NCBI GenBank assembly: GCA_964036045.1
Contig: OZ038382.1
Span: forward strand, 135,770,442 to 135,834,441
DNA: 64,000 bases
From: Eutreptiella sp. 'Long Island Sound 2002'
Lineage: Eukaryota > Euglenozoa > Euglenophyceae > Eutreptiales > Eutreptiaceae
Reading direction: 5' to 3'
Under the pieces are notes generated by a model, which was not told where the DNA came from, did no database searches, and saw only the letters and a program-made list of their open reading frames with translations. Both the position numbers and the translations under genes were made by a program. How positions within the stretch are numbered: the first letter of the stretch is position 1; every line of letters begins with the position of its first letter. Positions 29,755 to 42,650 of the stretch are shown here, in pieces.

Positions 29755-31095
29755 ACATTGTGGTGTGTAGGATTGTGATGTTTGGGGTTGTGGTGTCTGG
29801 GATGGTGTTGGGGGGGGGGGGCTGTGGTGTGTGGGGGTGTGGTTTGTAAGGTTGTGTTGTGGGGGTGGGTGGGTATCAGGGCTGTGGCGTGTGGGCCTGC
29901 GGTGCGTGGGTTGCGGTGTGTGTGCATGTGGTTTTGTGGGCTGTGGTGTGTGGGGGTGTGGTGTTTAGGGCTGTGTGTCCGGGGGTATGGTTTCTAGGGT
30001 TGTGGTGTGTGGCGTTGTGGGGGGGGAGGGGGTGTCCAATGCTTTGGTATGCGGGGGTGTGGTGTTAGGCGTTGTGGTGTGTGGAGGACTGGGTTCCAGG
30101 GCTTTGGTATGCAAGGGTGTGTTGTTGGCTGCTGTAGTGTGTAGGGCTATGGTGCGTGGGCTGTGGTATGCGAGGTTGTGGTGTTTGTCGAAGTGGTGTG
30201 GCAGTGTAGGGCTGTGGGTCAAAGCGCCTCCCATAACCCCCCCCCCCCCCTCCGGGACCCCACCCCCACACTTGGACAACCGCTTAAAGTGCGGCCTAGA
30301 GTCTGTCTTTGTCAGGTTAATTTTTTGAAGGGGTCCAATTGATATCTGTAGGTTAATATTCAACGTTAATTTTGATATTTGGTACACCGGTCCAGAAATT
30401 AAATGTTAACCTCGAGGTATTAAACCAGGTAGTCGAAAAATTAACCTAAAAGAACGGGGGCAGTGTTGGGGTTTGTTGTGTGCGCCTCTCTTGTCCGGGT
30501 GTGTGAGGTGTCAGTCGGGGGTGTGTGGGGTGGTGGGGGGTGCGTATATGGTGTGTTGGGCTGTGGTGTTTGGGGCTACGTTGTAAAGGGATGTGGTGTA
30601 GACAGCTGTGGTATTTCGGGCAGCGGGGAGTGTGTTGGGCTGCAGGGTGGTGCGCCGAAGGATGTGGCGCGCCGGGTTGTGAAGGTTCGGGCTATTAGGG
30701 TAGGGGCTGTGGGCTCTGGTGCTGTGGTGTAAGGGGTCACACCACACAGCCCCCACAGCCCCAGCCGCCACAATACCACCTCCCACAACTACAAGCACCA
30801 CAACGTGGCACGCCACAACCCCACGCCCTGTAGCCCCACGCCCTGCAGCGCAACAGAACACGGCGGAACATCCACATGACCACATCCCACACACCCCACA
30901 CACCACACACCACGCACCCAGCACACCACCCACCACATCCGCCCATACCACATGGGCTGTGGGGTGTTGCGCTGCTCGTGTGGGAATGTGGTACGTGGGT
31001 ATGTGGGGCTTTGCCCTATGGGGCTGTGGTGTGTGGGGCAGTGAGGTGTGGGCCTATGGGCTTTTGGTTTGTGGTGTGCAGGGGAATGGCCACCC
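29755..31095. repeat. GTGTGG-rich tandem repeats with a strand switch
   Basis: From 29755 to 30235 and from 30455 to 30735 the plus strand is made of GTGTGGGGGTGTGG and GGGTTGTGGTGT-like units. From about 30736 to 30950 it is CA/CCC-rich (the complement), and from 30955 to 31090 it is G/T-rich again. Between the first two blocks (30236-30454) lies a C tract and an AT-rich patch. Open frames here are low-complexity artefacts. Confidence 0.8.
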
Positions 31096-31225
31096 CTACA
31101 CGGGTCACATGCAAAAAAACAACGACCGAAAAATTACATTTTGGGACCCTGCAATTAATATTTGCAAGCTAATACTATTGGACCAATTAATTACTATATT
31201 AAATATTATTCGTCGCACGCGTTAA

Positions 31226-34200
31226 TATCAAGACTCGAACTAGGACCGAGCTGGGTCCTAGTCTTGCGTAACGCATGGGAAATCACCGTTGAAGAAAGAC
31301 CGCTTGCTTTGCAGATGTGCCTCCATGGTTACGGCGATGGTCCTGAAACGCGGCTGGAAAGCGCCTCATTTTCACCTCAAAATGGACCACCGCGTGGCAC
31401 CACGGAGTGGTACACGCCTTATTGAACACCCATTTGCCATCCTTTAATAGCCCAATCGCCATAAAAGAACAACGGCCCTCATGGGAAACACCTGCTTGCC
31501 GTAGCGGCAATCGTCCTGAGTTTTCAGGACGATCGTCCTGAAAACAGCCGAAAACAGCCCAAAAACGGCCATTTTTGGACACTAAATCGGTCGTAGAACG
31601 GGCTAGACGGCACAAAATGCAACCAAACTTGTTTGTGGTGATGCGCCTTGGCTCCCCGGTCGCTTTGAGCTACTTGGATGCCGGTTTTGAGCCGCGGTGT
31701 GGTCGCAAGGACTTTTGGACCGCCTGCTTGCTTGCTGCTGCTTGCTGCTGCTTGCTAAAACGTGCAGCTCATCCTTGGCCCCTAAAAGGTGGTGTAAAAC
31801 CTCGACAGGGTAAACCCAGCTCGGTAATCAAGACTCGAACTAGGACCGAGCTGGGTCCTAGTCTTGCGTAACGCATGGGAAATCACCGTTGAAGAAAGAC
31901 CGCTGGCTTTAGAGATCTGCCTCCATGGTTACAATACTGTCCTGAAACACGGCTGAAAAACGGCTCATTTTCACCTCAAAATGGACCACCGCGTAGCACC
32001 ACGGCGTGGTACACGCCTTTTTGAACACCCATTTGCCATCCTTTGATAGCCCAATCGCCATGAAAGAACAACGGCCCTCATCGGAAACACCTGCTTGGCG
32101 TAGCGGCGATCGTCCTCAACTTTCAGGACGATCGTCCTGAAAACGGCCGAAAACAGCCTAACAACGGCCATTTTTGGACACTCAATCGGCCATAGAACGG
32201 GCTAGACGGCTCGAAATGCAACGAAACTTGTTTGTGGTGATGCGCATTTGCTCCTCGGTCGTTTTGAGCTACTTGGATGCCGGTTTTGAGCCGCAGCGTG
32301 GTAACAAGGACTTTTGGACCTTCTGCTGCTTGCTGCTGCTTGCTGCTTGCTGCTGCTGCTGTTGCTGCTAAAACGTGTTGCTCATCCTTGGACCCTAAAA
32401 GGTGGTGTAAAACCTCGGCAGGGTAAACCCAGCTCGGTAATCAAGACTCGAACTAGGACCGAGCTGGGTCCTAGTCTTGCGTAACGCATGGGAAGTCACC
32501 GTTGAAGAAAGACCGGTTGCTTTAGAGATGTGCCTCCATGCTTACGGCAATGGTCTTGAAACGCGGCTGGGAAGCGCCTCATTTTCACCTCAAAATGGAC
32601 CACTGTGTGGCACCACGGCGTGGTACACGCCTCATTGAACACCCATTTGCCATCCTTTGATAGCCCAATCGCCATGAAAGAACAACGGCCCTCATCGGAA
32701 ACACCGGCTTGACGTAGCGGCGATCGTCCTGAATCTTCAGGACGATCGTCCTGAACACGGCCGAATACAGCCCAAAAACGGCCATTTTTGGACACTCAAT
32801 GGGCCGTAGAATGGGCTAGACGGCTCGAAACGCAACGAAACTTGGTTGTGGTGATGCGCCTTAGCTCCCCGGTCGTTTTGAGCTACTTGGATGCCGGTTT
32901 TGAGCCGCGGTGTGGTCTCAAGGACTTTTGGGGCGCCTGCTGCTTGCTGCTGCTTGCTGCTATTGCTGCTAAAACGTGTTGCTCAGCCTTGGCCCCTAAA
33001 AGGTGGTGTAAAACCTCGACAGGGTAAACCCAGCTCGGTAATCAAGACTCGAACTAGGACCGAGCTGGGTCCTAGTCTTGCGTAACGCATGGGAAATCAC
33101 CGTTGAAGAAAGACTGCTTGCTTTAGGGATGTGCCTCCACGGTCAGGACGATTGTGCTGAAACACGGCTCAGAAACGGCTCATTTTCACCTCAAAATGGA
33201 CCACCGCGTGGCACCACGGCGTGGTACACGCCTTATTGAACACCCATTTGCCATCCTTTGATAGCCCAATCGCCATGAAAGAACAACGGCCCTCATTGGA
33301 AACACCTGCTTGGCGTAGCGGCAATCGTCCTGACCTTTCAGGACGATCGTCCTGAAAACAGCCAAAAACAGCCGTAAAACGGCCATTTTTGGACACTAAA
33401 TCGGCCGTATAATGGGCTAGACGGCTCGAAATGCAACGAAACTTGTTTGTGGTGATGTGCCTTTGCTCCCCGGTCATTTTGACCTGCTTGGATGCCGGTT
33501 TTGAGCCGCAGTGTGGATTCAAGGACTTTTTAACCGCCTGCTGCTTGCTGCTGCTACTTGCTGCTGCTAAAACGTGTTGCTCAGCCTTGGCCCCTATCAA
33601 GACTCGAACTAGGACCGAGCTGGGTCCTAGTCTTGCGTAACGCATTGGGGATCACCGTTGAAGAAAGACCGCTTGCTTTAGAGATGTGCCTCCAGGGTCA
33701 CGACGATCGTCCTGAAACACGGCTCAAAAATGGCTCATTTTCACCTCAAAATGGACCACTGTGTGCTACCGCGGCATGGTACATGTCACATTGAACACCC
33801 ATTTGCCATCATTTGACACGCCAATCGCCACGGAAGAACGACGGCCCTCATTGCAAACGCCCACTTGACACACCGGCGATGGTCCTGGGTTTTCAGGACG
33901 ATCGTCCTGAAAAAAGCCAAAAACAGCCCAAAAACGGCCATTTTTGGACACTAAATCGGCCGTAGAACGGGCTAGACGGCTCGCAATGCAACGAAACTTG
34001 TTTGTGGTGATGCGCCTTGGCTCCACGGTCGTTTTGAGCTACTTGGATGCCGGTTTTGAGCCGCGGTGTGGTCACAAGGACTTTCTAAGCGCCTGCTGCT
34101 GCTGCTTGCTGCTGCTGCTGCTTGCTGCTGCTGCTGCTTGCTGCTTGCTGCTGCTAAAACGTGTTGCTCACCCTTGACCCTTAAAAGGTGGTGTAAAACC

Positions 34201-36175
34201 TCGACAGGGTAAACCCTGCTCGGTAACCACCTTTTAGGGTCCAAGGGTGAGCAACACATTTTAGTAGTAGCAGCAGCAAGCAGCAGCAGCAGGCGGTCCA
34301 AAAGTCCTTGCGACGACACCGTGGCTCAAAATTGGCATCCAAGCAGCTCAAAACGACCGAGGAGCAAAGGCGTATCACCACAAACAGGTTTGGTGCCGTT
34401 TCGAGCTGTCTAGATTTAGTGTCCGAAAAAGGCCGTTTTTGGGCTGTTTTCTGGACGATTGTCCTGAAAACTCTGGGCCATCGTTGGTTTGTCCAGTAGG
34501 CGATACACCGTGGCACAGAACCGGCATCCCAGTAGCTCATAACGACCGGGGGCCAAACGCGCATCACCGCAAACACGTTTCGAGCCATTTTGAGCCGTCT
34601 AGCCCGTTCTATGGCCAATTTCGTGTCCAAAAATGGCCGTTTTTGGGCTGTTTTCAGGACGATCATCCTGAAAACTCACGAGATCGCCGGTGTTTCAAGT
34701 GGGCGTTTGCAATGAGGGCCGTCGTTCTTCTGTAGCGGTTGGGGTATCAAAGGAACGCAAATCGGTGTTCAATGAGGCACGTACCATGCCGTGGTGCCGG
34801 ACTTCGGTCCCTTTTGAGGTGAAAATCGGTCGTTTTTGAGCCGTGATTCAGGAAAATCGTCCTGACTGTGGCAGCACATCTGCAAAGCAAGCGGCCTTTC
34901 CTCCGTAGCCATTTCCGATGTGTTACGCAACACTAGGACAAAGCTCGGTCCTAATTCGAGTCTTGAAATACCGAGCTGCGTTTACCCTTTCGAGGTTTAA
35001 CACCCCTTCTTAGGGTCCAAGGGCGAGCAACACATTTTAGCAGCAGCAGTAGCAGCAGCAAGCAACAGCCGCAGCGGACGCAAGAAAACTCCTTTCGTCG
35101 GCATCGTGGATCAAAAGCAGCATCCAAGTAGCTCAAAAAAATCCACAGAGAAAATGCGCATATCTTGAAAAGAGTTTTGTGTTCTTTTGAGCTGTCTAGC
35201 CCGTTCTACGGCCATTTTAGTGTCCAAAAATGGCCGTTTTTGGGCTGTTTTCGGGACGATCGTCCTGAAACTTCAGGACGATCGTTGGTTTGCCACGCAA
35301 GTGTTTCCAATGAGGGCCGTTGTTCTTCCATAGCGATTGGGCCAACAAAGGAATGCAAATGGGTGGGCAATAAGGCGTGTGCCATGCCGTGGTCCACGGG
35401 GTGGGCGATTTGGTGGTGAAATCAAACCGTTTTTGAGGCGTGTTTCAGGACGAGCGTACTGACTGTGGTGCAACATCTGCAAAGCAAGCGGGCTTTGCTC
35501 CACGGTGATTGCCAACACGTTAATCAAGACTCGAACTAGGACCGAGCTGGGTCCTAGTCTTGCGTAACGCATTGGAGATCACCGTTGAAGAAAGACCGCT
35601 TCCTTTAGAGATGTGCCTCCATGGTTACGGCGATGGTCCTAAAATGCGGCTGGAAAACGGCTCATTTTCACCTCAAAATGGACCACCGCGTGGCACCACG
35701 GAGTGGTACACGCCTTATTGAACACTCATTTGCCATCCTTTGATAGCCCAATCGCCATGAAAGAACAACGGCCCTCATCGGAAACACCTGCTTGGCGTAG
35801 CAGCGATCGTCCTGAGTTTTCAGGACGATCGTCCTGAAAACGGCCAAAAACAGCCTAACAACGGCCATTTTTGGACACTAAATCGGCCGTAGAACGGGCT
35901 AGACGGCTCAAAACGCAACGAAACTTGTTTGTGGTGATGCGCCTTGGCTCCCCGGTCGTTTTGAGCTACTTGGATGCCGGTTTTGAGCCGCGGTGTGGTC
36001 TCAAGGAATTTTTAATTGCCTGCTGCTTGCTGCTGCTGCTGCTTGCTGCTGCTAAAACGTGTAGCTCATCCTTGGCCCCTACAAGGTGGTGTAAAACCTC
36101 GACAGGGTAAACCTAGCTCGGTAATCAAGACTCGAACTAGGACCGAGCTGGGTCCTAGTCTTGCACAATGCATAC
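31226..36175. repeat. ~600-bp tandem repeat array with two inversions
   Basis: Direct units start near 31226, 31826, 32440, 33041 and 33596. Inverted copies occupy about 34211-35520, and direct units resume at 35521 and 36125 (partial). Each unit has CTAGGACC…GGTCCTAG (an 8-bp-arm palindrome about GAGCTG), a TTTTCACCTCAAAATGGACC block, a perfect palindrome containing CAGGACGATCGTCCTG, GGCCATTTTTGGACACT, GATGCCGGTTTTGAGCCG, a GCTGCTTGCTGCT microsatellite, and GGTGGTGTAAAACCTCG. Recurrent 66-110-codon frames differ from unit to unit and are by-products. Confidence 0.9.
31520..31545. repeat. 26-bp perfect palindrome in a ~600-bp unit
   Basis: Centred on CAGGACGATCGTCCTG and extended on each side by GTTTT/AAAAC. 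The same or slightly shorter form recurs in the other units, for example near 32124, 32739, 33339, 33895, 35820 and 62452. Confidence 0.85.
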
Positions 36176-36744
36176 CAAGAGATCGTATGTAATGGATTGT
36201 GGGAATGGTTGTGAGTTGAAAATTGGTAATAAAATTTGTAACATGTCAAGGCATCTGAAAAGACATCATATACATTGTTCTCCAATGACATGGCAGGAGA
36301 AAGCCTACTTGCCATGCTTTATGTGCCACGTTTTGTGGCAATCTTGTCATTGTGGTATAATTTGGTCGGGCACACAAATGTACATGAACAATTGGAAAAT
36401 TAGTACAATGTCGGGATACAGCCCATAAGGTCACGATGACCGAACTCTACTCCCCCGACTAGAGTAAATCCCCCGGTCTTAGGTGCTACGCTGCTCCGAT
36501 GGGTTGTTTGTATACCGGAGGGGGCGCTTCCCACCGGCCAAGCGCATAGCACCCGTTGCCCCCTAGCCTCCGTGCCATTGGCATAAAACCACAAGTTCGG
36601 CTGAAGCCAGATATGTTGAGACATCCGCATGTTCATGAGGTTCTTCCAAAATGTGCCCCATGAAGTATGATGGTTGCGCCAAACCACATACAACATGGAT
36701 AGTAGCACTTCCAAACTTCTCAACCCCCTTGCGAGTTTTGTGCG
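36176..36744. other. Single-copy DNA between two repeat arrays
   Basis: About 570 bases of unlike sequence. The minus strand has an open stretch (QHIWLQPNLWFYANGTEARG, then PVGSAPSGIQTTHRSSVAPK in parts) that looks more protein-like than its surroundings, but its start lies in the satellite. I do not recognise it. Confidence 0.35.
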
Positions 36745-36999
36745 GCAGCAAGGGAAAGCCCACTTGCCCACTCTGAACATGCCCCTCTCTTATAAAGTCC
36801 ATCTTGTAGAATCGTCCAATCCATGCCTCTAAAGTCCGGCCAATGCTTTGTTCAAGAGGAAAGGGAAAGCCCACTTGCCCACTCTGAACATCCCTTCTTC
36901 AAAAGAGTGCCACTTGTAAAAAGCCGATATTCATGTTTCTTAGGCCCACTTCAATGCTTTGTTCAGGAGCAAGGGAAAGCCCACTTGCCCATTCTGAAC

Positions 37000-39900
37000 A
37001 TGCCTTCTTCAAAAGAGTGCCACTTGTAAAACGCCCATATCCATGTTTCTTGACCCCACTTCAATGCTTTGTTCAGCAGCAAGGGAAAGCCCACTTGCCC
37101 ACTCTGAACATGCCCCTCTCTTATAAAGTCCACCTTGTACAATCGTCCAATCCATGCTTCTTGACTCCGGCCAATGCTTTGTTCAGCAGCAAGGGAAAGC
37201 CCACCTGCCCACTCTGAACATCCCTTCTTCAAAAGAGTGCAACTTGTAAAAAGTCCATATCCATGTTTCTTCACCCCACTTCAATGCTTTGTTAAGCAGC
37301 AAGGGAAAGCCCACTTGCCCATTTTGAACATCCCTTCTTCAAAAGAGTGCCACTTGTAAAACGCCCATATCCATGTTTCTTGACCCCACGTCAATGCTTT
37401 GTTCAGCAGCAAGGGAAAGCCCACTTGCCCCTCTTTTACAAAGTCCACCTTGTACAATCGTCCAATCCATGCTTCTTGACTCCGGCCAATGCTTTGTTTA
37501 GCAGCAAGGGAAAGCCCACTTGCCCACTCTGAACATGCCCATCTTTACAAAGTCCACCTTGTACAATCGTCCAATCCATGCTTTTTAACTCCGGCCAATG
37601 CTTTGTTCAACAGCAAGGGAAAGCCCACTTGCCCACTCTGAACATCCCTTCTTCAAAAGACTGCAACTTGTAAAAAGCCCATATCCATGTTTCTTGACCC
37701 CATTTCAATGCTTTGTTCAGCAGCAAGGGAAAGCCCACTTGCCCACTCTGAACATGCCCCTCTTTTACAAAGTCCACCTTCTACAATCGTCCAATGCATG
37801 CTTCTTGACTGCGGACAATACTTTGTTCGGCAGCGAGGGACAGCCCACTCGCCCACTCTGAACATCCCTTCTTCAAAAGAGTGCCACTTGTAAAAAGCCG
37901 ATATTCATGTTTCTTAGGCCCACTTCAATGCTTTGTTCAGGAGCAAGGGAAAGCCCACTTGCCCACTCTGAACATGCCCCTCTTTTACAAAGTCCACCTT
38001 CTACAATCGCCCAATGCTTGCTTCTTGACTGCGGACAATGCTTTGTTCGGCAGCAAGGGACAGCCCACTGGCCCACTCTGAACATCCCTTCTTCAAAAGA
38101 GTGCCACTTGTAAAAAGCCCATATCCATGTTTCTTGACCCCATTTCAATGCTTTGTTCAGCAGCAAGGGAACGCCCACTTGCCCACTCTGAACATCCCTT
38201 CTACAAAAGAGTGCCACTTGTAAAACGCCCATATCCATATTTCTTGACCCCATGTCAATGCTTTGTTTAGCAGCAAGGGAAAGCCCACTTGCCCACTCTG
38301 AACATGCCCCTCTTTTACAAAGTCCACCTTCTACAATCGTCCCATGCATGCTTCTTGACTGCGGACAATGCTTTCCTCGGCAGCAAGGGACAGCCCACTC
38401 GCCCACTCTGAACAACCCTTCTTCAAAAGAGTGCCACTTGTAAAAAGCCGATATTCATGTTTCTTAGGGCCACTTCAATGCTTTGTTCAGCAGCAAGGGA
38501 AAGCCCACTTGCCATTGTGAACATGCCTTCTTCAAAAGAGTGCCACTTGTAAAACGCCCATATTCATATTTCTTGACCCCACTTCAATGCTTTGTTCAGC
38601 AGCAAGGGAAAGCCCACTTGCCCACTCTGAACATGCCCCTCTGCTATAAAGTCCACCTTCTACAATCGTCCAATCCATGCTTCTTGACTCCGGCCAATGC
38701 TTTGTTCAGCAGCAAGGGAAAGCCCGCTTGCCCACTCTGAACATCCCTTCTTCAAAAGAGTGCAACTTGTAAAAAGTCCATATCCATGTTTCTTCACCCC
38801 ACTTCAATGCTTTGTTAAGCAGCAAGGGAAAGCCCACCTTCCCATTTTGAACATCCCTTCTTCAAAAGACTGCCACTTGTAAAACGCCCATATCCATGTT
38901 TCTTGACCCCACGTCAATGCTTTGTTCAGCAACAAGGGAAAGCCCACTTGCCCACTCTGAACATGCCCCTCTTTTACAAAGTCCACCTTGTACAATCGTC
39001 CAATCCATGCTTCTTGACTCCGGCCAATGCTTTGTTCAGCAGCAAGGGAAAGCCCACTTGCCCACTCTGAACATGCCCATCTTTACAAAGTCCACCTTGT
39101 ACAATCGTCCAATGCATGCTTTTTAACTCCGGCCAACGCTTTGTTCAACAGCAAAAGAAAGCCCACTTGCCCACTCTGAACATCCCTTCTTCAAAAGACT
39201 GCAACTTGTAAAAAGCCCATATCCATGTTTCCTGACCCCATTTCAATGCTTTGTTCAGCAGCAAGGGAAAGCCCACTTGCCCACTCTGAACATGCCCCTC
39301 TTTTACATAGTCCACCTTCTACAATCGTCCAATGCATGCTTCTTGACTGCGGACAATGCTTTGTTCGGCAGCAAGGGACAGCCCACTCGCCCACTCTGAA
39401 CACCCCTTCTTCAAAAGAGTGCCACTTGTAAAAAGCCAATATTCATGTTTCTTAGGCCCACTTCAATGCATTGTTCAGGAGCAAGGGAAAGCCCACTTGC
39501 CCATTCTGAACATCCCTTGTACCAAAGAGTGCCACTTGTAAAACGCCCATATCCATATTTCTTGACCCCATGTCAATGCTTTGTTCAGCAGCAAGGGAAA
39601 GCCCACTTGCCCACTCTGAACATGCCCCTCTCCTATAAAGTCCACCTTCTACAATCGTCCAACCCATGCTTCTTGACTCCGGCCAATGCTTTGTTCAGCA
39701 GCAAGGGAAAGCCCACTTGCCCACTTTGAACATCCCTTCTTCAAAAGAGTGCAACTTGTAAAAAGTCCATATCCATGTTTCTTCACCCCACTTCAATGCT
39801 TTGTTAAGCAGCAAGGGAAAGCCCACTTGCCCATTTTGAACATCCCTTCTTCAAAAGACTGCCACTTGTAAAACGCCCATATCCATGTTTCTTGACCCCA

Positions 39901-42650
39901 CGTCAATGCTTTGTTCAGCAGCAAGGGAAAGCCCACTTGCCCACTCTGAACATGCCCCTCTTTTACAAAGTCCACCTTGTACAACCGTCCAACCCATGCT
40001 TCTTGACTCCGGCCAATGCTTTGTTCAGCAGCAAGGGAAAGCCCACTTGCCCACTTTGAACATCCCTTCTTCAAAAGAGTGCCACTTGTAAAAAGCCGAC
40101 ATTCATGTTTCTTAGGCCCACTTCAATGCTTTGTTCAGGAGCAAGGGAAAGCCCACTTGCCATTGTGAACATGCCTTCTTCAAAAGAGTGCCACTTGTAA
40201 AACGCCCATATCCATGTTTCTTGACCCCACTTCAATGCTTTGTTCAGCAGCAAGGGAAAGCCCACTTGCCCACTCTGAACATGCCCCTCTCTTATAAAGT
40301 CCACCTTGTACAATCGTCCAATCCATGCTTCTTGACTCCGGCCAATGCTTTGTTCAGCAGCAAGGGAAAGCCCACTTGCCCACTCTGAACATCCCTTCTT
40401 CAAAAGAGTGCAACTTGTAAAAAGTCCATATCCATGTTTCTTCACCCCACTTCAATGCTTTGTTAAGCAGCAAGGGAAAGCCCACTTGCCCATTTTGAAC
40501 ATCCCTTCTTCAAAAGAGTGCCACTTTTAAAACGCCCATATCCATGTTTCTTGACCCCACGTCAATGCTTTGTTCAGCAGCATGGGAAAGCCCACTTGCC
40601 CCTCTTTTACAAAGTCCACCTTGTACAATCGTCCAATCCATGCTTCTTGACTCCGGCCAATGCTTTGTTCAGCAGCAAGGGAAAGCCCACTTGCCCACTC
40701 TGAACATGCCCATCTTTACAAAGTCCACCTTGTACAATCGTCCAATCCATGCTTTTTAACTCCGGCCAATGCTTTGTTCAACAGCAAGGGAAAGCCCACT
40801 TGCCCACTCTGAACATCCCTTCTTCAAAAGACTGCAACTTGTAAAAAGCCCATATCCATGTTTCTTGACCCCATTTCAATGCTTTGTTCAGCAGCAAGGG
40901 AAAGCCCACTTGCCCACTCTGAACATGCCCCTCTTTTACAAAGTCCACCTTCTACAATCGTCCAATGCATGCTTCTTGACTGCGGACAATACTTTGTTCG
41001 GCAGCGAGGGACAGCCCACTCGCCCACTCTGAACATCCCTTCTTCAAAAGAGTGCCACTTGTAAAAAGCCCATATCCATGTTTCTTGACCCCATTTCAAT
41101 GCTTTGTTCAGGAGCAAGGGAAAGCCCACTTGCCCACTCTGAACATCCCTTCTACAAAAGAGTGCCACTTGTAAAACGCCCATATCCATATTTCTTGACC
41201 CCATGTCAATGCTTTGTTTAGCAGCAAGGGAAAGCCCACTTGCCCACTCTGAACATGCCCCTCTTTTACAAAGTCCACCTTCTACAATCGTCCCATGCAT
41301 GCTTCTTGACTGCGGACAATGCTTTGTTCAGCAGCAAGGGACAGCCCACTCGCCCACTCTGAACAACCCTTCTTCAAAAGAGTGCCACTTGTAAAAAGCC
41401 GATATTCATGTTTCTTAGGGCCACTTCAATGCTTTGTTCAGCAGCAAGGGAAAGCCCACTTGCCATTGTGAACATGCCTTCTTCAAAAGAGTGCCACTTG
41501 TAAAACGCCCATATTCATATTTCTTGACCCCACTTCAATGCTTTGTTCAGCAGCAAGGGAAAGCCCACTTGCCCACTCTGAACATGCCCCTGTGCTATAA
41601 AGTCCACCTTCTACAATCGTCCAATCCATGCTTCTTGACTCCGGCCAATGCTTTGTTCGGCAGCAAGGGAAAGCCCACTTGCCCACTCTGAACATCCCTT
41701 CTTCAAAAGAGTGCAACTTGTAAAAAGTCCATATCCATGTTTCTTCACCCCACTTCAATGCTTTGTTAAGCAGCAAGGGAAAGCCCACTTGCCCATTTTG
41801 AACATCCTTCTTCAAAAGACTGCCACTTGTAAAACGCCCATATCCATGTTTCTTGACCCCACGTCAATGCTTTGTTCAGCAGCAAGGGAAAGCCCACTTG
41901 CCCACTCTGAACATGCCCCTCTTTTACAAAGTCCACCTTGTACAATCGTCCAATCCATGCTTCTTGACTCCGGCCAATGCTTTGTTCAGCAGCAAGGGAA
42001 AGCCCACTTGCCCACTCTGAACATGCCCATCTTTACAAAGTCCACCTTGTACAATCGTCCAATGCATGCTTTTTAACTCCGGCCAACGCTTTGTTCAACA
42101 GCAAAAGAAAGCCCACTTGCCCACTCTGAACATCCCTTCTTCAAAAGACTGCAACTTGTAAAAAGCCCATATCCATGTTTCTTGACCCCATTTCAATGCT
42201 TTGTTCAGCAGCAAGGGAAAGCCCACTTGCCCACTCTGAACATGCCCCTCTTTTACAAAGTCCACCTTCTACAATCGTCCAATGCATGCTTCTCGACTGC
42301 GGACAATGCTTTGTTCGGCAGCAAGGGACAGCCCACTCGCCCACTCTGAACACCCCTTCTTCAAAAGAGTGCCACTTGTAAAAAGCCAATATTCATGTTT
42401 CTTAGGCCCACTTCAATGCATTGTTCAGGAGCAAGGGAAAGCCCACTTGCCCATTCTGAACATCCCTTGTACAAAAGAGTGCCACTTGTAAAACCCCATA
42501 TCCATATTTCTTGACCCCATGTCAATGCTTTGTTCAGCAGCAAGGGAAAGCCCACTTGCCCACTCTGGACATGCCCCTCTCCTATAAAGTCCACCTTCTA
42601 CAATCGTCCAACCCATGCTTCTTGACTCCGGCCAATGCTTTGTTCAGTAG
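37000..42650 (+). repeat. ~3-kb higher-order repeat in the satellite
   Basis: Variants at about 37170-37890 recur at an offset of 3171 bases (40345-41060). Variants at about 38110-39700 recur at an offset of 2949-2951 bases (41060-42650). The difference of about 220 bases equals two monomers present only in the left copy (near 37890-38110). Confidence 0.75.
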
